64,000 nt of DNA, from positions 12,725-76,724 of the forward strand of contig CAYOJJ010000016.1 of assembly GCA_964404255.1 (NCBI GenBank). The letters run 5' to 3'. The DNA comes from JAFDZW01 sp964404255 (GTDB taxonomy: Bacteria > Bacteroidota > Ignavibacteria > Palsa-1295). A program made the position numbers and the translations under genes. The notes under the pieces are model-generated. The model saw only the letters and a program-made list of their open reading frames with translations. It did not search any database and was not told where the DNA came from. This document shows positions 25,391 through 32,721 of the stretch, one piece after another; the first letter of the stretch is position 1, and every line of letters starts with the position of its first letter.

Positions 25391-25835
25391 TGTCGAGAAC
25401 GAGTTGTGAGTACCGGGTGAAAAAGTCCGCGAAGTTATCGTAGTAGTTCGGTTCTTTCTCTACTATCGTTATTGTTTTGCGTTTTAAGGAGCGGCGATCT
25501 TGCAGATATTCGAAGACGAACCGGTCGTCGAGTTCGACCTCGAAGGCCGTTTCAATCGTAGTGTTTTTATATTTGCGTTTCCAAATAATTGTTTTTGCCG
25601 TGAGGAAGCGTAAGAAGTTTAGGCGGTGGTCTTCGTTTTGCAGTGTACCGGCTCCAAAGGTAAGCGTCCAGACTTCTTTAATATCGAAGCGGAGACCATT
25701 CGTGGAGCCGGTGGCGCGGACTCTATCGTTTTTGTGTAAATCAAAAGCAGGTTCTTTGTCGATGGGAGTTACCTTCCATTCAATCCGTTCTTCTTTCCCT
25801 TCGGAATCATATCCGATTAAAATAAAGTTATACAT
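25377..25835 (-). CDS. Phage structural protein, unknown (tail module)
   Basis: A 152-aa beta-rich protein (MYNFILIGYDSEGKEERIEWKVTPIDKEP ... TIIWKRKYKNTTIETAFEVELDDRFVFEYL). It follows the putative major tail protein in the operon. Size and strand-rich content would suit a tail-tube-associated or distal-tail protein, but I cannot assign one. Confidence 0.5.
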   Translation of the reverse strand: MYNFILIGYDSEGKEERIEWKVTPIDKEPAFDLHKNDRVRATGSTNGLRFDIKEVWTLTFGAGTLQNEDHRLNFLRFLTAKTIIWKRKYKNTTIETAFEVELDDRFVFEYLQDRRSLKRKTITIVEKEPNYYDNFADFFTRYSQLVLDNALW

Positions 25836-25871
25836 ACTCGGACTCCTTAGTTTTCATGTCTTTTGTTGATT

Positions 25872-25904
25872 GAGAGCCGGTGTGTGTTGCACCGGCTCTT
25901 TTTT
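25872..25904 (+). terminator. Intrinsic terminator-like hairpin facing against the operon
   Basis: GAGCCGGTG...CACCGGCTC is followed by TTTTTT on the plus strand, while all genes around it are on the minus strand. In minus-strand reading the T-run is missing. It would stop antisense transcription, or act as a 3' stabilising hairpin after the major tail gene. Confidence 0.6.
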
Positions 25905-25908
25905 AGTA

Positions 25909-26526
25909 TTAGGAAGCCTGTAACACTTTACCGTGTTGGTAGGGAGCGACCAGCGCGGGAATAGTCATACCGGTAAAGAGCGAATCTGCCGGAGCATCGG
26001 CAGCATCCGAACCGTTAGCATCAATCGAGTACGCTTGTAATTTGATCTGATTCCATTGTTTAGCTTTTGAGGAATCCTGACCGCCTGCCGGTTTGAATTG
26101 CCCGATGAAGTAACGGCACCGGTGCTTCCCGTTCATGTCTTTATAAAAGTAGAAAATATCGAAGACCGGCTTATTGGTATCGAGCGAACTTCCTTTGGAG
26201 CCGACCTTTGCCGTGTTGTCTTCCATGATTAATTCGTCGCCCGACGTATCTGCACTGCTGGCCGGTGCAAGCAGTTCGAGCATATTCATTCGAGCGGTAT
26301 CGTTTTCAATGATAGTAGCAGAGAGTAAGTAGGAGCCGTCGTCTTGACGCGGGCAACTCGATTCTACGATGTTGCCGAGGAAGTGTGCCGTGCCGCCGTC
26401 TTCGCCGAAGACATCGTCGGCAGTTCGCGCGATGTATTTACCGTTGGTATCAATATCTTTGTGAACGATCACGATGTTGTTACCGCCGTCGCGCGTTGCA
26501 AGGGCGAGATTTTTACTTAGTACCAT
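25909..26526 (-). CDS. Probable major tail protein
   Basis: A 205-aa protein. The pattern is that of a tail tube subunit: N-terminal strand-rich segment (NIVIVHKDIDTNGKYIARTADDVFGE), a long central loop, and AKQWNQIKLQAYSIDANGSDAADAPADSLFTGMTIPALV at the end. It is followed by a stable hairpin that could raise its mRNA level. Position between head-connector genes and the chaperones supports it. The assignment rests on size, order and strand content, not on a named domain. Confidence 0.55.
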   Translation of the reverse strand: MVLSKNLALATRDGGNNIVIVHKDIDTNGKYIARTADDVFGEDGGTAHFLGNIVESSCPRQDDGSYLLSATIIENDTARMNMLELLAPASSADTSGDELIMEDNTAKVGSKGSSLDTNKPVFDIFYFYKDMNGKHRCRYFIGQFKPAGGQDSSKAKQWNQIKLQAYSIDANGSDAADAPADSLFTGMTIPALVAPYQHGKVLQAS

Positions 26527-26586
26527 AGGACTCTTTCTTATTTTGGTGGAGAACTGTTGTCAAAACCGAAGCACCGAAGCGCGTAC

Positions 26587-26790
26587 TTATTCTACTGCTT
26601 CTACTTTTGCATTCTTATAGATATTCTCGTCGGTTAATTCTTGGTCGGCAGGAATAAGCACCAAACGCGAGGCGATCTTTTTCCCGGAAGCCGAGTAGAA
26701 GTTTACCCGAACAAGGCTTTCATTTATAGCAGTAGTGGTAATAGCTTCGGCCTGTTTGCCTTCGATCTGTTGTGGAGTTATCTTAATCAT
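26587..26790 (-). CDS. Small phage protein, unknown
   Basis: A 67-aa product starting MIKITPQQIEGKQAEAITTTAINE. It has a compact alternating strand/helix pattern (LVRVNFYSASGKKIASRLVLIPADQ) and ends in an acidic tail (VEAVE). It is placed between two structural genes with short gaps (60 and 24 bp), so it is probably translated. Function unknown. Confidence 0.5.
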   Translation of the reverse strand: MIKITPQQIEGKQAEAITTTAINESLVRVNFYSASGKKIASRLVLIPADQELTDENIYKNAKVEAVE

Positions 26791-26814
26791 GGAAGTACCT
26801 TTCTATCTTAATTG

Positions 26815-27417
26815 CTATGAATGAGAGTAATGAATGACCGTAGCATTCGAGCAGGAAATCGAGCAGTCGCCGCTTACACTTAGCGTTGCTTTTATGGTAA
26901 TGGTATGGTTTATATTTGCGGCAACCCCTTCGAAGACTGCACCCGCTTTAGCGAAGGTGAAGGTATCGGTTGCCATTGCATTTGGCGTTAGTGCGGATAT
27001 GCTGCTATTACATAAGTACAGCGATGAGTTATGATAAAACAGATAGAACCGGCAGAGCGTGAAGGCGGTCGTATCGTCGGCGATATTTTGGCTGTTGCCG
27101 AGTGCTGTATTATCGTTTCCGCAAAAGACACTCATCGCAAGGTTTACATCGCTTCCGGTGGTATTGGTAAGACCAAAGAGTGCCGTTACTTCAATAAGGT
27201 CGCCCGTGCTAAGCGTATTTGCTCCGAGTGTAAAGGTGAGTAACGAACTTTCTTCTATCGTACCGCTAACCGTAGAGCACACGAGCGTAGGATTGTAGGT
27301 CATAACTACAGCATCCGGCCCGCCGCTATAAGAAATCGTTTCGGCTTCATCGTCAAAGGTAGCGCCGCCAAAGAGACCGAAGCGTTTGAACAGTTTATAA
27401 TAAAATGATTTTTGCAT
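26815..27417 (-). CDS. Putative virion surface protein, jelly-roll-like
   Basis: A 200-aa protein rich in Thr, Ser, Gly and Cys. Strands alternate with turns (SSLLTFTLGANTLSTGDLIEVTALFGLTNTTGSDVNLAMSVFCGN ... INHTITIKATLSVSGDCSISCSNATVIHY). This looks like a single beta-sandwich used for head decoration or receptor binding. An N-terminal basic helix (KSFYYKLFKRFGLFGG) may attach it to the particle. Assignment by look and location only. Confidence 0.45.
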   Translation of the reverse strand: MQKSFYYKLFKRFGLFGGATFDDEAETISYSGGPDAVVMTYNPTLVCSTVSGTIEESSLLTFTLGANTLSTGDLIEVTALFGLTNTTGSDVNLAMSVFCGNDNTALGNSQNIADDTTAFTLCRFYLFYHNSSLYLCNSSISALTPNAMATDTFTFAKAGAVFEGVAANINHTITIKATLSVSGDCSISCSNATVIHYSHS

Positions 27418-27468
27418 TGTTGTTCTTTCCCGTTGTATATTTGCGTGACGACTGATACTCTCTCATCA

Positions 27469-27536
27469 GGAAGGCTCGGAAGCGGCAGTAACAATGTGAT
27501 GATGGATGAAGAAAGAAATCGCCGCTTCTGCCTTCC
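27469..27536 (-). other. Large bulged hairpin between connector and surface protein genes
   Basis: GGAAGGC + GAAGCGGC (27469-27486) pair with GCCGCTTC + GCCTTCC (27521-27536). The loop is about 34 nt. It fills most of the 167-bp gap at 27418-27584 and could separate expression of head and tail genes. Confidence 0.5.
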
Positions 27537-27584
27537 CACCTACGCCCGACGAAAAGCGAAGGTCAGTTTTCAGATGTCACCCTT

Positions 27585-28067
27585 TTAGATGTCATACAGT
27601 GAGTAATTTCCATCGTCGGACTCCCAGCCCCGTTCGTTGTCGTCCTCATCGTATATGATTGAATCCATGTACGGGCTGAGTCTTTTTAGTGCTTCCATTT
27701 CCCAAAAGTCCGCGATCACAGAAATATCTTTCGGGTTGCCGAAGACCGTTCTACTCTTTCCGATCCCTGCTTCGAGCTTGTATCCCGTCTGTTGTAGTTG
27801 AGTGTTACTTAAGATAGTAGGAAGGAAGGAGAGTGCAAAACAGGCTTCTGCTTCGGCGAATACTTGTTTCTTTTCTTTTTGGTCGTCACTCGACGAATCG
27901 TTGTAGTTGCTTACGATCTTATAGACAAACGCGGAGACCAGTAACCGCAAGTGTAGCGAGGCTTCCGTGAGGGCCGGTGTTAGTTGAGCATCGGTAACCC
28001 CACCGGCGGACTCCGTAAGAAGTCCGCCGAGCGTGCGAAGTTGAGTGATGTCAGCAATCGGGGTCAT
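27585..28067 (-). CDS. Head-tail connector-like protein
   Basis: A 160-aa, mostly helical protein directly after the capsid gene in the operon. N-terminal IADITQLRTLGGLLTESAGGVTDAQLTPALTEASLHLRLLV and EAEACFALSFLPTIL resemble the helical gp6/gp15-like connectors that sit on the portal. The C terminus is very acidic (YDEDDNERGWESDDGNY). Position next to the capsid gene fits. The family name is inferred. Confidence 0.55.
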   Translation of the reverse strand: MTPIADITQLRTLGGLLTESAGGVTDAQLTPALTEASLHLRLLVSAFVYKIVSNYNDSSSDDQKEKKQVFAEAEACFALSFLPTILSNTQLQQTGYKLEAGIGKSRTVFGNPKDISVIADFWEMEALKRLSPYMDSIIYDEDDNERGWESDDGNYSLYDI

Positions 28068-28101
28068 AGCAATTCTTTCTTGTAATAGTTAGGTGATTAT
28101 T

Positions 28102-29577
28102 TTATGCAAGGGCAACGGCCATTCCTGCGGGATTAAAGAGCGCGTAGTCGATCCAAGCAGTGAGCCGGTAAATAACTCCGCCCGGTTGCGGGTGCCGTTC
28201 GATAATTATTCCTTCGTTGTCCGTGTCAAGAATTGAGAAAATCAAATTCGTATAGCGAGCAAGCAAGACGTTAGGACTTGCAAGGAAGCGGTGCGTTACG
28301 ATGGAATGACCGGAGAAATTTTTCTTATCCGCCGTTGTACCGATAATGGCAGCCAGACCATCGGTGCGGTCTCCTAAATCTTTTAGGTACTGCTTCCACC
28401 CTTTCCACGACGAAATAAAAAGCATATCCTCGTCGTAAAAGCGGTCGTTATCGGTGGAGAGCATTGCATCGATAAGCAGTTGGTATAACTCGGCGGGAGT
28501 ATGCGTACCAACCGTAACTTTTTGTTCGGAAGGTACAAGCGAGTTTGCAAGGGTCAGCCACCCGGAAGCAACGGCTGTAGGATCGGTAACGAGTTCGACA
28601 TCGTCGGCGGTATCGCTGGTAGCGTTGAACCCCGCCCATTGAAAGCGGTTACGCATACCCTTAATAAATTTGTCAAAGATGATATTTTCGAGACCTGGGA
28701 TATTATGCTTATGCAGTTGTATCGTCTCGGTAGTAATGGTAAATTCAATATCGACTTTTTTGAGGTCGAGCGCGACACGGGAGTTCGTTACCTTTTGCCG
28801 GTTATTATCGTTTGGAGCAAAGCCAACGGGGAGCCTTCGTAATTGTATGTTATCCCCGTCGATGATTTCGGCATTGTATTTTTTGGAAGGGGCTTTTATT
28901 ACGTTGACCTTTGAAAGTAACTCCGAACCGTCGACCATCAAATCAATAAGACCGGAAGCCTGTTCGGGTATCCATGAACCGGGAGTGAAATCGAGCGGTG
29001 TAATAGAATCCTTGCGTACTCCTTCGGTGCGTAAACCGGCGAGTTGCATTTTCAAAACGGAGAGATTTACTTCCGGCTTTTCCTCTTTCTCTACCGGCGT
29101 TTCTTTTTCCGGTGTGAAGCGAATAGAAGAAGACACGCGCGTTTGTTTATGTACTGCTTCCTGACCTTTCTTCGCGCTCTTTTGCGGTGAATCGGTGAGA
29201 GGGGCTTCCGGCGTGGTAGCAGTTGAATCGGGGGCGGGACTACCGTCGCCGGAAGCCGTCATAGAAGGATCGGCGGCGACCATTTTTGCCGCCAGTTCTT
29301 CTACGGACATCTTAAATAATTTAGCGAGTGCCTTAATCCCTTCCGGCGTTACATCGAAGCCCTTTCCGGTTTCGACGAAATCCAAATAGTCTTTGATGTT
29401 GGTAAGCCCGAGAGCTTCGGCGACGTCTTTTTCGGAGAACCCACGCTCGAAGCGTTCGGCTTCAATCGCGGCGGCGGCGTCTTTGTTGACCGTTATGAAT
29501 TCAGACCAGAAGGGGTCGCTATCTGCCTTCGATAGGGAGAGGATAAAGATAGGCAGTGAGGATTTGTTGAGTACCAT
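28102..29577 (-). CDS. Major capsid protein with an N-terminal helix-turn-helix-like domain
   Basis: A 491-aa protein. The ATG at 29577 is preferred to 29652 because the extra residues are a basic, low-complexity run. From about residue 200 onward the sequence behaves like an HK97-fold capsid protein (SGLIDLMVDGSELLSKVNVIKAPSKKYN; ...LLIDAMLSTDNDRFYDEDMLFISSWKGW; ...GGVIYRLTAWIDYALFNPAGMAVALA). The N-terminal ~100 residues contain SEKDVAEALGLTN...LDFVETGKGFDVTPEGIKALAKLFKMSVEELAA, which reads like an XRE-type helix-turn-helix. A Pro/Ser/Thr/Glu-rich linker joins the parts. The front part may serve as a built-in scaffold removed by the adjacent protease. Confidence 0.75.
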   Translation of the reverse strand: MVLNKSSLPIFILSLSKADSDPFWSEFITVNKDAAAAIEAERFERGFSEKDVAEALGLTNIKDYLDFVETGKGFDVTPEGIKALAKLFKMSVEELAAKMVAADPSMTASGDGSPAPDSTATTPEAPLTDSPQKSAKKGQEAVHKQTRVSSSIRFTPEKETPVEKEEKPEVNLSVLKMQLAGLRTEGVRKDSITPLDFTPGSWIPEQASGLIDLMVDGSELLSKVNVIKAPSKKYNAEIIDGDNIQLRRLPVGFAPNDNNRQKVTNSRVALDLKKVDIEFTITTETIQLHKHNIPGLENIIFDKFIKGMRNRFQWAGFNATSDTADDVELVTDPTAVASGWLTLANSLVPSEQKVTVGTHTPAELYQLLIDAMLSTDNDRFYDEDMLFISSWKGWKQYLKDLGDRTDGLAAIIGTTADKKNFSGHSIVTHRFLASPNVLLARYTNLIFSILDTDNEGIIIERHPQPGGVIYRLTAWIDYALFNPAGMAVALA

Positions 29578-29683
29578 ATTCGTTTTTCCTGTTTGTTTTT
29601 TTGAGAGAGACCGAGTGCGTCTGCGCGAATTAGTTCGCGGCGCAAAAACCAAAATCTTTTTTAGCAGTTAGAAGCGGGTCGCC

Positions 29684-30298
29684 TTAGGGCGTTTTTCTTG
29701 CAAGTGGTCGGAGCCTGTCTTTGCGAGTTGCTTTTCTAATAGTAGGGGCTTTATATTTTCTTGCGAGTACCTTTGTAGTAGTAGGTTGTAATAATTCGCT
29801 TTTATAGAGTCCCTGACCGGCGAGTGAGAGACCGCCGATGTCCTGTATGAATGGCAGCATTTCCGGCGAGAGTTCTATTACTACTACCCACGCTCCTTTT
29901 GTGATATTAGGAAAGCGTTCGTCTTCACCACCGAGAATAAAACTTTCTACGATTGTACCTTTCCCCGGTGCAAAGTCATGTTGAAAGTCGACCATCTGCA
30001 CTAATCCCATTCGTAAGAATTCGTGAGCGGCAGAGCGGATTACTTCACTGGTGGCACTATCGCCTTGCGTATCTATTATACCCGGTTCGTACACAACCCC
30101 ATACACGAGGCGACGCGAAGCGTCTTTATGAAGGATTCGAGCAGGAAGTTCGAACCGTACTCCGGTATCGCTCTTAATGATAACCGGGCGACGATTAGCA
30201 GGGTGTTTAACCAGTGAGATTAATTGAACTCTCAGTTCGGCGAACTCGCCTTTTAGCAGACCTTCTATTGTATCGTATTTAGACCTATCGTTTCCCAT
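29684..30298 (-). CDS. Prohead protease, XkdF-like
   Basis: A 204-aa protein, starting at ATG 30298 (MGNDRSKYD). The central part follows the XkdF-type phage serine protease pattern: LVYGVVYEPGIIDTQGDSA, HEFLRMGLVQMVDFQHDF (candidate catalytic His), IVESFILGG, ITKGAWVVVIELSPEMLPFI and IGGLSLAGQGLY (candidate Ser). A basic C-terminal tail (KYKAPTIRKATRKDRLRPLARK) may bind scaffold or DNA. It is the first gene of the leftward late operon, 107 bp ahead of the capsid gene, and reads away from the central inverted-repeat control region. Confidence 0.78.
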   Translation of the reverse strand: MGNDRSKYDTIEGLLKGEFAELRVQLISLVKHPANRRPVIIKSDTGVRFELPARILHKDASRRLVYGVVYEPGIIDTQGDSATSEVIRSAAHEFLRMGLVQMVDFQHDFAPGKGTIVESFILGGEDERFPNITKGAWVVVIELSPEMLPFIQDIGGLSLAGQGLYKSELLQPTTTKVLARKYKAPTIRKATRKDRLRPLARKTP

Positions 30299-30343
30299 AC
30301 ATCTCAAGTAACGCCCTACCCTTAAAAAAGTAACAAATGACAA

Positions 30344-30450
30344 AGCTACCTGTAGCTACATATCACTAATAGCTACAGGTAGCTTTTATTTTAAATAATT
30401 TATTTTTTTAGCTACCGGTAGCTATTAGTGATATGTAGCTACCGGTAGCC
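30344..30450. promoter_or_regulatory. Central divergent late control region: 41-bp inverted repeats with four AGCTACC(T/G)GTAGCT sites
   Basis: 30344-30384 and 30410-30450 are near-perfect inverted copies (about 38 of 41 positions) around a 25-bp A/T-only spacer. Each copy holds two 14-bp sites, AGCTACCTGTAGCT or the exact palindrome AGCTACCGGTAGCT, either side of an ATATCACTAAT core. The sites are at 30344, 30371, 30410 and 30437. It lies between the divergent protease (minus) and gp10-like (plus) genes, so it probably binds the late regulator and serves both late operons. It could also extrude as a cruciform. Confidence 0.75.
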
Positions 30451-30519
30451 GAGCGTTTTGTATCCTATACAAGTAGTATCCGTTATAGCAGTGTAACTCT
30501 TTTAAAAGGTCTTCAAAAG

Positions 30520-31104
30520 ATGTTCACGCTCTCCGAGTTTGCAATTGAGTTCGAACGCGCTACCCGCGCGGAAATGATAGTCCGTTGTGAACGAGCCATA
30601 GAACATTTACTCGGAGCAGTACAGGAAGTTTACTTAAAAGAATTAAGTGGTTCTCACGGCGGAGCGGGTGGGGTCGGAGCATTACAAAAGCAATTACAGG
30701 TTGCCGAAGATTTAATAACCGCGTTACTTGGCTTCGGCAAATCGGGAGACCATCTTAAATATGTAGAGTACGGCGTAAGGCCCGCCGACCCCGATGGGTA
30801 CTCAGCCTATACGACTATTCCACCGGTGAAGGCTTTTTTCGAATGGATAAAACTCGCCCGCCTAACACTCACAACGGCAACACGAACACGGGCCAGGTCA
30901 CGGCGACCATCCGTAAAGAAAAGCCGCGTTAAGAAAAGAAATAGAAAGCCGTCCTCACTCTCTGCCGATGACAAAGCGCGCTTACACGCGGCATGGGCTA
31001 TGGCAATTTATCGCAGACGCTATGGATATAAAGGTCTTCATATTATAGAACGAGTTGTAAAGGCTGAAACAGCCAACTTGCAAGCATTACTTAACGGTCA
31101 ATAA
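30520..31104 (+). CDS. HK97 gp10-like head-tail/tail completion protein
   Basis: A 194-aa protein. The combination HLKYVEYGVRPADPDGYSAYTTIPPVKAFFEWIKLARL followed by ARLHAAWAMAIYRRRYGYKGLHII matches the usual order in gp10-like proteins of FCB phages (VE.G..P, PP....WI, then an AIA..I...G helix). A basic stretch (ARSRRPSVKKSRVKKRNRK) lies between. It is the first gene of the rightward late operon and starts 69 bp after the inverted-repeat region. Likely role: joining tail to head. Confidence 0.6.
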   Translation: MFTLSEFAIEFERATRAEMIVRCERAIEHLLGAVQEVYLKELSGSHGGAGGVGALQKQLQVAEDLITALLGFGKSGDHLKYVEYGVRPADPDGYSAYTTIPPVKAFFEWIKLARLTLTTATRTRARSRRPSVKKSRVKKRNRKPSSLSADDKARLHAAWAMAIYRRRYGYKGLHIIERVVKAETANLQALLNGQ

Positions 31105-31121
31105 CTAACTATTACAATTAT

Positions 31122-31781
31122 ATGAAAACGATCACTCTTATTCTCTACTTACTCTCAACGGTACACACACAACCTACCGCGCTTTCGGGTCTTCGGTTAA
31201 TAGATAAGGCGGGCCTTACGATTGAAAACGAATTACGCACGGACTCGCTCGAAGCAGAAAGCGGCGACGTGTTGCCGTTTCACGCGGAAATCGTAACGGT
31301 TGCGAAGAAATATAAACTGCCACCGGCGTTACTCGCGGCAATCGTACAGGAAGAATCGCGCTTCGATGAATTTGCTGTTCGTACCGAACGATCTTACCTC
31401 AAAAAACGAAAAGTTATAACCGAAGCGAATGCCTTTTCAAAGTCTCACGGCGGTTTAGCAAGGGAGCAAGGCTTTGATGCCCGGTACTTAAGCGAGTTGA
31501 TTCTGCCATTGAACTCGCTCGAATCCGGGGCAAAACATTTACAATCCTTACTTATTAAGTATAAAAAAGACACCCTCTCGGCTATTAGTGCTTACAATCA
31601 GGGTAATAACCGGAAGCGGCACGGGCTATTTGCTAACGCCCGGTATGTCTATAGAGTAAGTGTTGCATGGAAATTTTATACCCCCTACTTTTCACAAAGC
31701 AACTCAACCGGCTATAATTACATGAACTGGTTTTTTCCTCTCACTTCAACTTTTTACTGCTATGACTACGCTCTCCGTTAA
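31122..31781 (+). CDS. Lytic transglycosylase, phage endolysin
   Basis: A 219-aa protein with an N-terminal hydrophobic leader (MKTITLILYLLSTVHTQ). The SLT-type catalytic motif is LAAIVQEESRFDEFAVR, with Glu at about residue 78, and is followed by LEGAKHL-like and LSAISAYNQGN (the NxG/AYNxG motif). It cleaves peptidoglycan glycan strands, presumably for host lysis, since the next gene is a two-transmembrane-helix protein. The signal-like N terminus suggests export without a holin or membrane tethering. The stop overlaps the next start by 20 bp. Confidence 0.8.
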   Translation: MKTITLILYLLSTVHTQPTALSGLRLIDKAGLTIENELRTDSLEAESGDVLPFHAEIVTVAKKYKLPPALLAAIVQEESRFDEFAVRTERSYLKKRKVITEANAFSKSHGGLAREQGFDARYLSELILPLNSLESGAKHLQSLLIKYKKDTLSAISAYNQGNNRKRHGLFANARYVYRVSVAWKFYTPYFSQSNSTGYNYMNWFFPLTSTFYCYDYALR

Positions 31782-32298
31782 GCAACTCATCTATATTCTT
31801 TCTGGTATCCTTCTGCTTTGCTTACTTATCATATTACTTAAGCAGTGTTCGGCACTCCCGCCGTCGCTTTCGGTTACTCACACCACCGTTACCAATAGAA
31901 CGGTCTCCTTACGACCGGATTCAATAGTCTATCACTTACGAACTCCGGCAAAAGCAATTATTATTACTGCCAGAGCAACCAAACGCACCGGTACTACTGC
32001 CGGACTCGATACCATAGGTTACTTTTCGCCCGGGGATACTACGCAAGTATTCCCGGATACGGCTTCGATTCGCTACGATAGTACTACCGATCTGTTTATG
32101 ATTGCCATAAAAGAAAGCGAACGCCGACGAAAAGAACTTATCCGCTTTCTTGCTCGCGATTCTATTATTACGGTACATGATTCCGTTCGTGAGATACGTA
32201 CCGAACCGCTCCCGTTCTGGCACGACCCCTTACTCTTTGCCGGTGGATTTACGGTCGGCGCGGTTATTGCCGTATTGCTAACGCTCTTTTTACATTAA
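31762..32298 (+). CDS. Two-transmembrane protein, spanin/holin-like lysis candidate
   Basis: A 178-aa protein with an N-terminal transmembrane helix (LIYILSGILLLCLLIILLKQC), an extracytoplasmic beta/helical middle (VTNRTVSLRPDSIVYHL...AIKESERRRKELIRFLARDSI) and a second helix at the very C terminus (PLLFAGGFTVGAVIAVLLTLFL). The overlap with the transglycosylase gene suggests a lysis cassette. It does not match a named spanin or holin, so the role is inferred from topology and position. Confidence 0.6.
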   Translation: MTTLSVKQLIYILSGILLLCLLIILLKQCSALPPSLSVTHTTVTNRTVSLRPDSIVYHLRTPAKAIIITARATKRTGTTAGLDTIGYFSPGDTTQVFPDTASIRYDSTTDLFMIAIKESERRRKELIRFLARDSIITVHDSVREIRTEPLPFWHDPLLFAGGFTVGAVIAVLLTLFLH

Positions 32299-32299
32299 C

Positions 32300-32692
32300 A
32301 TGGTTAGCGAACTTCGAGCGGTAGCGGACGCGCTCTCAACCCTTACGGGAGTTAGTGTTCTTCGTACCCGGTGGTATGCCGAAAAGATTAACGCCGAACT
32401 CCCGGCTATTATCATAGACTACTCCCGGCCCGAAGAACCCTTATTAATGGAAAACGGAATCCCGGTAGAAGGCGGAGACTACTTTTATTTAGAGCTGGCA
32501 GTTTCGCCGATTTCAACTGCCGATCCTCTCGAAGCCCTCGAACGGCTCGAAACATTAATCGAACAAGCACTCTCCGCCCTTCGCACTGCCTTTCCTAATA
32601 ATACTATACTGTTTATACAACCGGAAACGGTTGAAATGCCCTTCGCAAAGCAAACAAGCCTCTCGTTTATTTGCGATCTCTTTATAGGGTAG
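32300..32692 (+). CDS. Tail terminator/neck-like protein
   Basis: A 130-aa alpha/beta protein (VADALSTLTGVSVLRTRWYAEKINAELPAIIIDYSRPEE ... YFYLELAVSPISTADPLEALERLETLIEQALSAL ... AKQTSLSFICDLFIG). Size and strand-helix-strand order resemble tail terminator proteins of siphophages. It starts one base after the lysis gene stop. Assignment is tentative and could be another neck component. Confidence 0.5.
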   Translation: MVSELRAVADALSTLTGVSVLRTRWYAEKINAELPAIIIDYSRPEEPLLMENGIPVEGGDYFYLELAVSPISTADPLEALERLETLIEQALSALRTAFPNNTILFIQPETVEMPFAKQTSLSFICDLFIG

Positions 32693-32721
32693 GTCTCTCA
32701 CAATTAAAAAAAGGTCTCAAT

